Shown here one piece after another: positions 25,089-33,302 of a stretch of DNA of 38,903 bases (positions within the stretch are counted from its first letter, which is position 1; the number at the start of each line of letters is the position of its first letter). Both the position numbers and the translations under genes were made by a program. This DNA comes from Pseudomonadota bacterium (GTDB lineage Bacteria; Pseudomonadota; Gammaproteobacteria; Burkholderiales; Thiobacillaceae), in assembly GCA_021848725.1 (NCBI GenBank), contig JAJZTS010000017.1:1-38903 (forward strand). Direction: 5' to 3'. The notes beneath the pieces were generated by a model. The model did not search any database and had not been told where the DNA came from. It worked only from the letters and a program-made list of their open reading frames with translations.

Positions 25089-25803
25089 CGGTCTCGGCCG
25101 CTAGCGCGAGTTCGCGCCGGTGGCCGCCGCTGGCCGAGATCGGCGGCAGGAAGTTGACCTCGGCCTGGATGCCGCTGCTGCGCAGCACGCGCATGACCGA
25201 TTGCAGCAAGGTGGTGTGATCATGATAGGCCGCGGCCAGGGTCGGTTCGCCGCCCATGTCGAGATACCGAATCAGCACCGGCCAGACCTGGGCACCGGCC
25301 GCCAGGGCCGGATTGAACAGCGAGGGATAGAACGCCTTCACCTCGCTGCCGTCGGTGGTCGTGCCTTCCGGGAATAGGGCGAGGCATTCGCCGCTGCGCA
25401 GGTGCTCGGCCATCTCCTGGTTCATGCGCGCGGCGTCGGACTTTTTCGTGCGTTCCAGAAACAGGGTGCCGGTCATCTGCGCCAGCCAACCGATCAGCGG
25501 CCATTGCCGAACCTCGGCCTTGGCGATGAAGCGGGTGAACAACAGGCTGTGCAGGACATAGATGTCCAGCCAAGACACATGATTCGCGACGATCAGCGCG
25601 CCTTGACCGCGTACCAAGGGCGGACGGCCCTTTAACACCACGCGAACGCCGGCCAAACGCGTGAGCCGGCCCGCCCAGGCCGTGACCCGCCGGCCCCGCT
25701 CCTCGGCATTGAGGTGCGGGAACAGGAACAGGACGGTCAGCGCCCCCGAGGCCAAATGGGCCAGGATGCGCAGGAATCGCAGGGGGGGCCGTATCCTGCT
25801 CAA
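25009..25803 (-). CDS. PlsC-family acyltransferase, probably OlsA-like (lyso-ornithine lipid acyltransferase)
   Basis: A 264-residue membrane-associated acyltransferase. An N-terminal hydrophobic helix (about 10-30) is followed by the catalytic NHVSWLD (H75, D80) and the acceptor-phosphate/glycerol motif FPEGTT (145-149). PlsC enzymes acylate lysophosphatidate. Here the gene begins only four bases after an OlsB-like gene, and OlsB-OlsA pairs make ornithine lipids, so I favour the OlsA role. A plain PlsC function is the alternative. The C-terminal 80 bases are shared with apaH. Confidence 0.85.
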   Translation of the reverse strand: MSRIRPPLRFLRILAHLASGALTVLFLFPHLNAEERGRRVTAWAGRLTRLAGVRVVLKGRPPLVRGQGALIVANHVSWLDIYVLHSLLFTRFIAKAEVRQWPLIGWLAQMTGTLFLERTKKSDAARMNQEMAEHLRSGECLALFPEGTTTDGSEVKAFYPSLFNPALAAGAQVWPVLIRYLDMGGEPTLAAAYHDHTTLLQSVMRVLRSSGIQAEVNFLPPISASGGHRRELALAAETAIRDALARAGHDTAPEIPAHRPSEMR

Positions 25804-25807
25804 GTGT

Positions 25808-26563
25808 TCAGCCCTGTTTGAGGAAGTGGCGGGCGTAGGTGCTGCTGACGTTTTTCAGCGGCAGCAGGATAGGCAGGTCGGCGGTGTTGAAGTCTGGGTC
25901 CCAGGCCGGCTCGCCGCAGACATAGGCGCCAACGCGCAGATAGCCCTTGATCAGCGGCGGCACCACCGGCGCGGCGTGGGTCGTCAGCGCCTCCAGCGGC
26001 AGCGGGCAGCGCGGCGTGACCCGCCATTCCACCGGCGACAGGTGCTTGTCCTTCAGCGCATGCCAGATGCCGGCCGCATTGTGGCCGCCGTCGGCCATGC
26101 CGATGCTGGCGCAGCCGATCAGATAATCGTAGCCGTTCTTCATCATGTACTCAGCCAAGCCGGCCCAGAGCAGGGTGATGACGCTGCCGCTGCGATGGTC
26201 TTGATGGACGCAGGAGCGGCCCAGTTCCACCATGCGCTCGCGCAGGTGCTGCAAGCGGGTCAGGTCGAATTCTTGTTCGGTGTAGAAGCTGCCGATGCGC
26301 TTGGCCGCCTCGGGGGTCAAGATGCGATAGGTGCCGACCACCTTGCCGGTGTCGGCGTCGCGTACCAACAAGTGTTGGCAGTAGGCATCGTACAGGTCGA
26401 TGTCGAGGCCCGGTTCCGGCGTATTCAGGCGGGCCCCCATCTCCTCGGCAAAGACCTTGTAGCGCAGGTGCTGGGCCGCGCGTATCAGCTCGGGGCTGTC
26501 CGCCAGGCTGACCTGATAATGTCGTTTGACCCGTCCGGCGCTCTCCAAACGCTCCTGAAGCAT
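25808..26563 (-). CDS. OlsB-like ornithine-acyl-ACP N-acyltransferase (GNAT fold)
   Basis: A 251-residue acetyltransferase-fold protein. The family pieces are LRYKVFAEEMGA near 33-45, the Asp-rich DIDLYDAYCQHLLVRD, GTYRILTP, and ELGRSCVHQDHRSGSVITLLWAGLAEYM, all typical of the OlsB/hemolysin-like acyltransferases. OlsB makes lyso-ornithine lipid from ornithine and 3-hydroxyacyl-ACP. A clear AGAGGA site precedes the ATG. The four-base gap to the acyltransferase gene implies one transcript. Confidence 0.85.
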   Translation of the reverse strand: MLQERLESAGRVKRHYQVSLADSPELIRAAQHLRYKVFAEEMGARLNTPEPGLDIDLYDAYCQHLLVRDADTGKVVGTYRILTPEAAKRIGSFYTEQEFDLTRLQHLRERMVELGRSCVHQDHRSGSVITLLWAGLAEYMMKNGYDYLIGCASIGMADGGHNAAGIWHALKDKHLSPVEWRVTPRCPLPLEALTTHAAPVVPPLIKGYLRVGAYVCGEPAWDPDFNTADLPILLPLKNVSSTYARHFLKQG

Positions 26564-26671
26564 TGCGCATTCCTCTTCTCGGTTGCAATGCGGAGCAAAT
26601 TAGCGAGCGGCGATGACGTCGGGGTGACGCGCGCATTAAAAATTGGTTACAACGGCTTGTGCGATCCGGTC

Positions 26672-27127
26672 TCAATGCGAAACCCGGATTTGCCCGCCCG
26701 ATTCCAGCACGCGCACGCGTTCGCCGACAGTGAAATGCTCGCCGGTGTCTTCTTGCACGACGGCGAAGGTGCGGCCGCTGTCCAGGCGCACGGTGATTTC
26801 AATCCCGGGTTTCTTGGTCAGCCCTTTCTCGGCGGCGGAACCGGCAATGGCGCCAACCACGGCACCCAGCACGGTGGCCACGGCCTTGCCTTTGCCTTCG
26901 CCGGCTTCGCTGCCGGCGACACCGCCGACCACGCCACCGGTGATGGCGCCGACACCGCTTTGCGAGCCTTCCAGGTTGACGCTGCGCACGCGCTCGACCA
27001 CGCCCATCTTCACTTCATAGGCTTTACGTGCCTCGCCGCGTTCGTAATCGCCGCTACCCAGACCGCTGGCGCAACCGGCCAGGCCCAAGGCGAGCAAAGG
27101 CAGCCATAAGATTCGTTTGTCCATCAT
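26672..27127 (-). CDS. Glycine-zipper outer-membrane lipoprotein (SlyB/Pcp-like)
   Basis: A 151-residue lipoprotein precursor. The lipobox L16-A-G-C19 ends a short hydrophobic signal. A glycine-zipper segment (about 60-102: GAITGGVVGGVAGSEAGEG and VLGAVVGAIAGS) forms a membrane hairpin, and a small beta domain ends the protein (ITVRLDSGRTFAVVQ, GERVRVL). Such proteins stabilise the outer membrane. It lies 12 bases after the PfkB gene and likely shares its transcript. Confidence 0.88.
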   Translation of the reverse strand: MMDKRILWLPLLALGLAGCASGLGSGDYERGEARKAYEVKMGVVERVRSVNLEGSQSGVGAITGGVVGGVAGSEAGEGKGKAVATVLGAVVGAIAGSAAEKGLTKKPGIEITVRLDSGRTFAVVQEDTGEHFTVGERVRVLESGGQIRVSH

Positions 27128-27139
27128 GCCCTCCCGAGG

Positions 27140-28072
27140 TTAGAGCGCGTAGCCATATTCCGCCTTGAACCGCTGCGCAATTTCATCGTAATCGAAACGG
27201 TGGTTTTGACCACCTTGGCGTGCGATCTTCAGCGCGCCGAGCAGGCCGGCCAAGCGGCCACAGGTCGGCCAATCCATGCCTTTCAGCATGCCGAACATCA
27301 GGCCGGCCCGGTAGGCATCGCCGCAACCGGTTGGGTCGACGATTTCCGCCGGCTTGGCCGGCGGAATGTCGTGCACCTCGCTCCCGGCGTAGATGCGCGA
27401 GCCTTTGGCGCCCAGCGTGACCACCAAGGCCTTCACTTGCTTGGCCAAACCCGCCAGGGTCTGACCTGTGCGTTCCTGTAAAAGTTGCGCCTCATAGTCG
27501 TTGCAGGCCAAGTAGTCGGCCTGTTGCACGAATTGCAGCAGTTCCTCGCCGTTGAACATCGGCAGGCCCTGGCCCGGGTCGAAGATGAAGGGGATACCGG
27601 CCTCGCGGAATTGCCTGGCATGGTCGACCATGCCTTGCCGCCCGTCCGGCGCGACGATGCCAAGCTTGATGTCCTTCGCGTCGCCGACCTTGTTCTCGTG
27701 TGCCTGCCCCATCGCGCCGGGGTGGAAGGCGGTGATTTGGTTGTCGTCCAGGTCGGTGGTGATAAAGGCCTGGGCGGTGTAGCTGCCTTCGATGTGGCGG
27801 ATGTGGCGGGTCTCGATGGCCTGCTTGTTCAAGCGCTCGGTGTATTGGCCGAAGTCGTCGCCGACGGTGGCCATGATCACCGGTTCGCCGCCGAGCAGCT
27901 TCAGGTTGTAGGCGATGTTGCCGGCGCAGCCGCCGAATTCGCGGCGCATCTCGGGCACCAGGAAGGCGACGTTCAAGATGTGGATCTTCTCGCTCAAGAT
28001 GTGGTTCTTGAACTGGTCGGGAAACACCATGATGGTGTCGAAGGCCATGGAGCCGCAGATCAAAGTACGCAT
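27140..28072 (-). CDS. PfkB-family carbohydrate/nucleoside kinase
   Basis: A 310-residue ribokinase-fold enzyme. The N-terminal GSMAFDTIM and FGGCAGNIAYNLKLLGG bind the sugar, and DPTGCGDAYRAG (246-257) carries the catalytic base D252. The pattern around residues 48-60 is like bacterial adenosine-kinase-type PfkB proteins, but the substrate cannot be told. It begins a unit with the lipoprotein gene and has a PHO-box-like repeat 30-47 bases before its ATG. Confidence 0.88.
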   Translation of the reverse strand: MRTLICGSMAFDTIMVFPDQFKNHILSEKIHILNVAFLVPEMRREFGGCAGNIAYNLKLLGGEPVIMATVGDDFGQYTERLNKQAIETRHIRHIEGSYTAQAFITTDLDDNQITAFHPGAMGQAHENKVGDAKDIKLGIVAPDGRQGMVDHARQFREAGIPFIFDPGQGLPMFNGEELLQFVQQADYLACNDYEAQLLQERTGQTLAGLAKQVKALVVTLGAKGSRIYAGSEVHDIPPAKPAEIVDPTGCGDAYRAGLMFGMLKGMDWPTCGRLAGLLGALKIARQGGQNHRFDYDEIAQRFKAEYGYAL

Positions 28073-28101
28073 AGCTGTCCTTGTTGTGGTGACGATGCAA
28101 C

Positions 28102-28119
28102 GTCACAGAAAAATCACAG
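28102..28119 (-). promoter_or_regulatory. PHO-box-like direct repeat
   Basis: On the minus strand it reads CTGTGAT TTTT CTGTGAC. The PhoB box is CTGTCAT, four AT bases, CTGTCAC; here each half has G for C at its fifth base, but the 11-base period is exact. It sits between divergent genes for a PfkB kinase and a phospholipase-like protein. An overlapping dyad GTGACG-6-CGTCAC (28089-28106) may be a separate site. Confidence 0.35.
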
Positions 28120-28161
28120 AATGGAAATTTTGTTTTCTCCCTAGGGCGCTATGTTCGCCTT

Positions 28162-29010
28162 ATGCGCAAGACCAGGCAACTCCTTCTGGCCGCTGTGCCA
28201 CTCTTGCTCCATGCCGGCGATGCCTTGGCGTGGGGGCTTTACACCCACGTCTATTTTGCCCAACTGCTGGTCTGGGCGGTCCCTTTGCTCGATCCCGAGC
28301 TGCGCCGCGCCGCGTTGCGTTTCCCGCGTTTGGTCATGGCCGGTGCCTGCCTGCCCGATCTTGCGCTGGTCGGCGCCCGGGTCGGCACCCAGGCCTTTGC
28401 CTCGAGCCACCGCTGGGAAACGACCCATGCCCTGATCGACGCCGTCACCGACGACGAAACGCGTGCGATTGCGGTGGGTTATACCAGTCATCTCTTGGTC
28501 GATGTCATCGCCCACAATCATTTCGTTCCGGCGCACGAGAAATTGTGGCTGGACGTGCCGCTGCTGACCCACGTTGCGGTCGAATGGGCGATGGATGCCC
28601 ATATTGCCAAGCATCTGTTTGCGACACCGGGCGAGTTGTTGGATAGCGAAGCCAAGGCGCTGGCCGATTTCGTCGGCGAGCATACCGGCTGCGGCACCGC
28701 GATCACGGCCGAGGCTTTGGCCTTGCTGGCCCGCGCCGATCGTTTCTTGCGCGGTTCCGGCCTGCCGCAGGCCTGTTATCGCGTGTCCCGCCTGGATGGC
28801 GGCTTGCGCCGCCGCTTCGATGCCTATATCGAGGCGACGACCTCGCGTTTAGGCCAGGTCAACCGGGTGTTGGCCAACGAAGCCCCGGCCTGGGAGGCGG
28901 AATTGCTCTGCCCCATCGCTAAACACGCCCACCTGGCCAAGTTCAGCAAGGACGAGTTGGCGGCCTTGATGCCGCTGCCGCACGATTTGTTCGCCCGCGA
29001 GGCGGCCTGA
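28162..29010 (+). CDS. Secreted zinc-dependent phospholipase C-like protein
   Basis: A 282-residue protein with a signal peptide (1-23, cut after ALA). Cleavage leaves Trp24 first, in WGLYTHVYFAQ. In the Bacillus enzyme the N-terminal Trp and a nearby His are zinc ligands, and this fits. Other likely ligands are D66 in GACLPDLAL, the HRWETTH and SHLLVDVIAHNHF stretches and the later HVAVEWAMDAH. It would hydrolyse phospholipid head groups or related esters in the periplasm or outside. A weak but usable start lies at 28162. It converges with the PAP2 gene. Confidence 0.8.
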   Translation: MRKTRQLLLAAVPLLLHAGDALAWGLYTHVYFAQLLVWAVPLLDPELRRAALRFPRLVMAGACLPDLALVGARVGTQAFASSHRWETTHALIDAVTDDETRAIAVGYTSHLLVDVIAHNHFVPAHEKLWLDVPLLTHVAVEWAMDAHIAKHLFATPGELLDSEAKALADFVGEHTGCGTAITAEALALLARADRFLRGSGLPQACYRVSRLDGGLRRRFDAYIEATTSRLGQVNRVLANEAPAWEAELLCPIAKHAHLAKFSKDELAALMPLPHDLFAREAA

Positions 29011-29034
29011 CCGTTCCCGCTGTCGCGGGAACGG
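29011..29034. terminator. Bidirectional hairpin between converging genes
   Basis: A perfect 10-base stem CCGTTCCCGC/GCGGGAACGG around TGTC begins immediately after the TGA of the phospholipase-like gene, with the PAP2 stop seven bases beyond. There is no T-run, so it may act as an mRNA 3' stabiliser or a weak terminator. Confidence 0.6.
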
Positions 29035-29040
29035 CATCCG

Positions 29041-29613
29041 TTAGAGCGTGGCGAGGTATAGGCCGGCCAAGGCGAGGGTGCCGCCGATGAGGGCGCCGGC
29101 AATCACATCGGACAAGTAATGCAAGCCGAGCACCAGGCGCGAGACGGCGACGAGAAGGGTAAAGCCGATCAGGCCGGGGCCGAGCGTCGGATAGTAGGTG
29201 GCGGCCACCACGCTGAAGCAGACCGCATGCAGGGTATGACCCGAGGGAAAGCTGTACAGATCGAGCGGCGGCATGGTCAGGCGGATCGTGGTGTTGCGCT
29301 GGCAGGGGCGCGGCCTGGACGTGGTGTGTTTGAGCCATTTGTAGCTCAGGGTGCAGCTTAGGCCGGCGAGGATCATCACGATCACCGGCTCCAGCGCCTG
29401 GGCGCCGTCCAGTATCAATAGGGCAGCCATCAGCAGATACCAGAACACGCCGTCGCCGAGCCGGCTGATTGCGCCGAAGAACATCGAGACGGTCTGTCGA
29501 TGATTGATGCGATTGAACCGAAGCGTCACGCGTTCTTCCCAGGCGACAAACCGCGCCAGGATGGAGATGTCAACCGGTTTGGCCGGATTCAAGACCGAAG
29601 ATGGCTCGTTCAT
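29041..29613 (-). CDS. PAP2-family membrane phosphatase
   Basis: A 190-residue integral membrane phosphatase with about five hydrophobic helices. All three signature motifs are intact: KHTTSRPRP (K95, R102-P103), PSGH (123-126) and SRLVLGLHYLSD (S158, R159, H165, D169). These enzymes remove phosphate from phosphatidate or polyprenyl diphosphate. It starts inside the end of the GT4 gene (44-base overlap), so the two are made together, hinting that the phosphatase works on a lipid made or used by the glycosyltransferase. Confidence 0.93.
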   Translation of the reverse strand: MNEPSSVLNPAKPVDISILARFVAWEERVTLRFNRINHRQTVSMFFGAISRLGDGVFWYLLMAALLILDGAQALEPVIVMILAGLSCTLSYKWLKHTTSRPRPCQRNTTIRLTMPPLDLYSFPSGHTLHAVCFSVVAATYYPTLGPGLIGFTLLVAVSRLVLGLHYLSDVIAGALIGGTLALAGLYLATL

Positions 29614-30802
29614 GGGCTGCCTCGCTTGCTTGGACGATATCGAACAGGATGGATTCGAAACGGTTGTAGACGTGGTCCCAGGACACGGCCTGGGCGCTGT
29701 CGCGTGCCGACGTGCCGAGTGTGCGGTAACGATTCGGCGCGCAGACCTCTATGGCCTTGGCGATGAAATCGGCCTCGTTGCCGTATTCGGCCTTCAATCC
29801 GTTGACGCCGTGTTGTATGTGCTCGGCCGCGGCGGCGTAGTCGAAACCGAGTACGGCCAGGCCGCTGGCCATGGCTTCGAGCATGACGTTGCCGAAGGTT
29901 TCGGTCAGGCTCGGGAACAGAAACAGGTCGGCCGAGGCGTAATGGGCGGCCAGGGCTTCGCCACGCTGCGCGCCGCAGAAGACAAAGCGCGGGTGGCTGG
30001 CTTGCAATCCGGCCAGCTCCGGGCCGTCGCCGACCAGCACCAGCCTGGCCTTCGGCTGCAATTGCTCGATCAACTCGAAGGCGCGCACCAGCAGGCGTAG
30101 ATTTTTTTCCGCCGCCATGCGCCCGACATACAGCACCGCCAGATCGTTCGGCCCGAGACCCCAGTCGGCACGAAGCTCGGCGCTGCGGCGTGCAGGGTCG
30201 AACAATTGGGTATCGACGCCGCGGGCAACGACCTCGATATTGCGATAGCCCAGCGTCGATAACTCGCGCTGCATGGTCAGCGAAGGCACCAGCGTCACTG
30301 CGGAGCGGTTGTGAAACTTGCGCAGATAGGCGGTGATCGGCTTGTTCAGCCAGCCCAGGCCATAGTGATTGCTGTAGCTGTGGAAATTGGTGTGGAAGTC
30401 CGAGCAGATGGGCAACTTGAGCTTGTGTGCGGCGGCCAAGGCCGACCAGCCGAGCGGACCTTCGGTCGCGATGTGCACGACATCGGGCCGTTGCAAAGAC
30501 CAGAGTCTAAGCAATGTGGATTTCGCCGGCAGGCCCATTTTCAGGCCGGAATAACGCGGGATCGGGATGCCGGGGCGCAGGACCTGTTCGAGATTGGCTT
30601 GGGCCTCGGCCGTGTCGTTCGGCCCCTGGCGCGGCCGGATCAGTTGTACTTGATGCTCGCGCGCTTGCATCGCGCGGACCAGCATGCCCATGGTCATCGC
30701 GACGCCGTTGATTTCGGGCGGATAGGTCTCGGTGACCACGGCGATGCGCAAGCGGCGGTGGGCGGCATGCAATTGCTGGAAGATGAGGTCTTGGCCAGTC
30801 AT
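29570..30802 (-). CDS. GT4-family glycosyltransferase (GDP-mannose or UDP-sugar, lipid-type)
   Basis: A 410-residue GT-B enzyme. The N-terminal domain has RIAVVTETYPPEINGVAMT and DVVHIATEGPLGW, and the C-terminal sugar-nucleotide domain has VLYVGRMAAEKNLRLL, LVLVGDGPE and the EX7E motif in SLTETFGNVMLEAMASG. The sequence resembles the GT4 enzymes that add mannose or other sugars to diacylglycerol or phosphatidylinositol (mgtA/pimB/SQD2-like). I start at ATG 30802; a GTG at 30811 is also possible. It overlaps PAP2 by 44 bases. Confidence 0.87.
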   Translation of the reverse strand: MTGQDLIFQQLHAAHRRLRIAVVTETYPPEINGVAMTMGMLVRAMQAREHQVQLIRPRQGPNDTAEAQANLEQVLRPGIPIPRYSGLKMGLPAKSTLLRLWSLQRPDVVHIATEGPLGWSALAAAHKLKLPICSDFHTNFHSYSNHYGLGWLNKPITAYLRKFHNRSAVTLVPSLTMQRELSTLGYRNIEVVARGVDTQLFDPARRSAELRADWGLGPNDLAVLYVGRMAAEKNLRLLVRAFELIEQLQPKARLVLVGDGPELAGLQASHPRFVFCGAQRGEALAAHYASADLFLFPSLTETFGNVMLEAMASGLAVLGFDYAAAAEHIQHGVNGLKAEYGNEADFIAKAIEVCAPNRYRTLGTSARDSAQAVSWDHVYNRFESILFDIVQASEAAHERAIFGLESGQTG

Positions 30803-31011
30803 GCGCCGCACTGTCGCCTAGGGCCAAGTCAATGCAATGACGGGCACGAGAAGTTTTTGTGACAGCGGGCGGCGGTGACGAAGGCGCTGGTGGCATACCG
30901 CAACGCTTTGCAGTATGGAATCGGTCTGGCGCCTGGGTTTGGTTGACTTAGGGTGAGCGGTCATGGCCCAATCTCGCTTATTAATCAAACTGATAGAAAG
31001 TTATTTCAGCC

Positions 31012-33300
31012 GTGACCACCATGCTCCAACGCGGACGGGAACGCCTGGGCCGTCTTATTGGCAAGGTGCGCAAGAATCTCTGGCGCATTTTGTTGGGCCT
31101 AGTGCTGGTGGGCGTGGCTTTCGCGCAGGCGGCGGGCATGATTCGGCTGACGCCGTTGGAGCGCCTGGAGGCCTGGCTGTACGACGTGCGGCTGGTGTTG
31201 ACCATGCCTGGCGGCGTCGATCCGCGCATCGTCATCGTCGACATCGACGAGCGCAGCCTACGCGAGCGTGAGGCCGGCGGCGAAGGCCGTTGGCCGTGGC
31301 CACGCGACCGGCTGGCCGCCTTGCTCGACCAGTTGTTCGATCATTACCAAGTGGCCGAGGTGGGTTTCGACGTGGTGTTCGCCGAGCGCGACGAGACCTC
31401 GGGCGTGCGCGTGCTCGACGCGCTGGCCGCCGACCGGCTAAAGGGCAGCACGGAATTCCAGCAAGCCCTGCAAGAAGTACGGCCCTCGCTCGACTATGAC
31501 CAGGCTATGGCAAGGGCCCTGAAAGACCGGCCGGTGGTGTTGGGTTACACCTTCCTGCTCGGGCGTGGCGAGACGCCGCATAAAGGCACCCTGCCGCCCC
31601 CCATGCTGGATACGGCAGCCTTGCCCTTGGCGCTGTCGGATGTGACGCGTTGGAGCGGCTATACGGCGAACCTGCCGGTGTTGCAGCAGAATGCAGCGGC
31701 GGCCGGGCACTTCAATCCCTTGCCCGACCCCGATGGCGTCATCCGGCGCGTGCCGATGCTGGCCGAATTCAATGGCGGTTACTACGAGTCGCTGAGCTTG
31801 GCCATGGCCCGACAATTGAGCGGCAATGTACCGCTGCAGGCCTTGCTGGCCGAGGGGAGCGATTTTAAAACCTACGGTGCGCTGGAGCAGTTGGCCGTTG
31901 GTTCCATGTATGTGCCGGTAGACGAACAGATCGCCAGTCTGGTGCCCTATCGCGGTCCGGCCTTCAGCTTCAAGTATGTGTCGGCAGCGGATGTCATTCG
32001 GGGCAAGTTGCCGGTCGATGCGCTGGCCGGCAAGATCGTCCTGGTCGGTACGACTGCGCCGGGCCTGCTCGATTTGCGCTCCACGCCGGTTGCGGGTTCC
32101 TATCCCGGGGTCGAGGTGCACGCCAATATGCTCGCCGGCATCCTCGACGGCACCATCAAGCAAAAGCCGCCGTTTGTCCACGGCGCCGATGTGGTGCAGG
32201 TCATGCTGGGCGGTGTCTTGCTGGCGCTGGCCTTGCCCCTGCTCGGGCCGATGTGGGGCAGCTTACTGGCGTTGCTGGTGGCCGGCGCTACGCTGGCATT
32301 GAATATGACGGCTTGGTCGGCCGGTTTGGTTTTGCCTTTGGCCACGGCCTTGTCCCTCGCCATCCTGCTCTATGTCTTCAACATGGCTTGGGGTTTCTTC
32401 TTCGAGGCGCGCGGCAAGCGGCAGATCACCGGCCTGTTCGGGCAATATGTGCCGCCGGAACTGGTGACCGAAATGGCGCAGAACCCGGAAAACTTTTCGA
32501 TGGAAGGCGAGAGCCGCGAACTCACCGTGCTGTTTTCCGACGTGCGCGGTTTCACGACGATTTCCGAAGGGCTGGAACCGCGTGAACTGTCGCAGCTGAT
32601 GAACGCCTTCCTGACGCCGCTGACCGAGGTGATCTATCGCAATCGCGGCACCATCGACAAATATATGGGCGACTGCATCATGGCGTTCTGGGGTGCGCCG
32701 GTGCATGAGCCGGCACACGCGCAGCATGCGGTACGCGCCGCGCTGGGCATGGTCGAGGCGCTCAAGGGGCTGCAGGCCGAGTTCCGTGCCCGCAACTGGC
32801 CCGAGATCAACATCGGCGTCGGCCTCAATACCGGGCGCATGAGCGTAGGCAACATGGGCTCGTCCATCCGCTTGGCCTACACGGTGATGGGCGATGCGGT
32901 GAACCTTGCTTCGCGTCTGGAAGGCATCACTAAAGAATATGGCGTGCAGATCATCGTCGGCGACGAAACGCGGGGCTCGGTACCCGATCTGATTTGCCGC
33001 GAACTCGACCGGGTCCGGGTCAAGGGCAAGGACATCGCGGTGGCGATCCATGAGCCCTTGGGCTTTGCCGGCGAAGTGGATGCGGCCACCCTGGCTGCCG
33101 CGCAGCGGTTCGATCAGGCCCTGGCGCATTATCGGGCCCAGCGCTGGGACGAGGCGGAAGCAGTGTTGCGCGATCTGCTCGCCACCTCGGCAGCGAGCGG
33201 CGAGAAACTCTACCAGCTGTATCTGGATCGAGTGGCGATATTGCGCGCAGAACCACCCGGACCCGATTGGGACGGTTCGTTCACCTTTAAGACTAAATAA
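31012..33300 (+). CDS. CHASE2-domain adenylate cyclase (class III)
   Basis: A 762-residue membrane sensor. One N-terminal helix (about 24-44), a large extracytoplasmic CHASE2 domain (about 45-385, with IVDIDERSLREREAGG and GRWPWPRDRLAALLD), a cluster of three helices (about 395-465) and a class III cyclase domain (about 500-690). The catalytic region has metal Asp in LFSDVRGFTTIS near 507, the adenine-reading Lys in IDKYMGDCIMAFWGAP and VMGDAVNLASRLE. It likely makes cAMP on an outside signal. The start is GTG 31012 or ATG 31021, with no strong ribosome site. hypothetical partner genes follow after two bases. Confidence 0.9.
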   Translation: MTTMLQRGRERLGRLIGKVRKNLWRILLGLVLVGVAFAQAAGMIRLTPLERLEAWLYDVRLVLTMPGGVDPRIVIVDIDERSLREREAGGEGRWPWPRDRLAALLDQLFDHYQVAEVGFDVVFAERDETSGVRVLDALAADRLKGSTEFQQALQEVRPSLDYDQAMARALKDRPVVLGYTFLLGRGETPHKGTLPPPMLDTAALPLALSDVTRWSGYTANLPVLQQNAAAAGHFNPLPDPDGVIRRVPMLAEFNGGYYESLSLAMARQLSGNVPLQALLAEGSDFKTYGALEQLAVGSMYVPVDEQIASLVPYRGPAFSFKYVSAADVIRGKLPVDALAGKIVLVGTTAPGLLDLRSTPVAGSYPGVEVHANMLAGILDGTIKQKPPFVHGADVVQVMLGGVLLALALPLLGPMWGSLLALLVAGATLALNMTAWSAGLVLPLATALSLAILLYVFNMAWGFFFEARGKRQITGLFGQYVPPELVTEMAQNPENFSMEGESRELTVLFSDVRGFTTISEGLEPRELSQLMNAFLTPLTEVIYRNRGTIDKYMGDCIMAFWGAPVHEPAHAQHAVRAALGMVEALKGLQAEFRARNWPEINIGVGLNTGRMSVGNMGSSIRLAYTVMGDAVNLASRLEGITKEYGVQIIVGDETRGSVPDLICRELDRVRVKGKDIAVAIHEPLGFAGEVDAATLAAAQRFDQALAHYRAQRWDEAEAVLRDLLATSAASGEKLYQLYLDRVAILRAEPPGPDWDGSFTFKTK

Positions 33301-33302
33301 GA

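Noticed and set aside
25661-27109. Plus-strand 482-residue frame across the olsB-like and lipoprotein genes
   Set aside because: It opposes three well-supported minus-strand genes and its translation is low-complexity without recognisable motifs.
28089-28106. GTGACG-6-CGTCAC dyad as a CRP or FNR site
   Set aside because: The half-site spacing (18 bases overall) is wrong for CRP (TGTGA-6-TCACA) and the sequence does not fit FNR.
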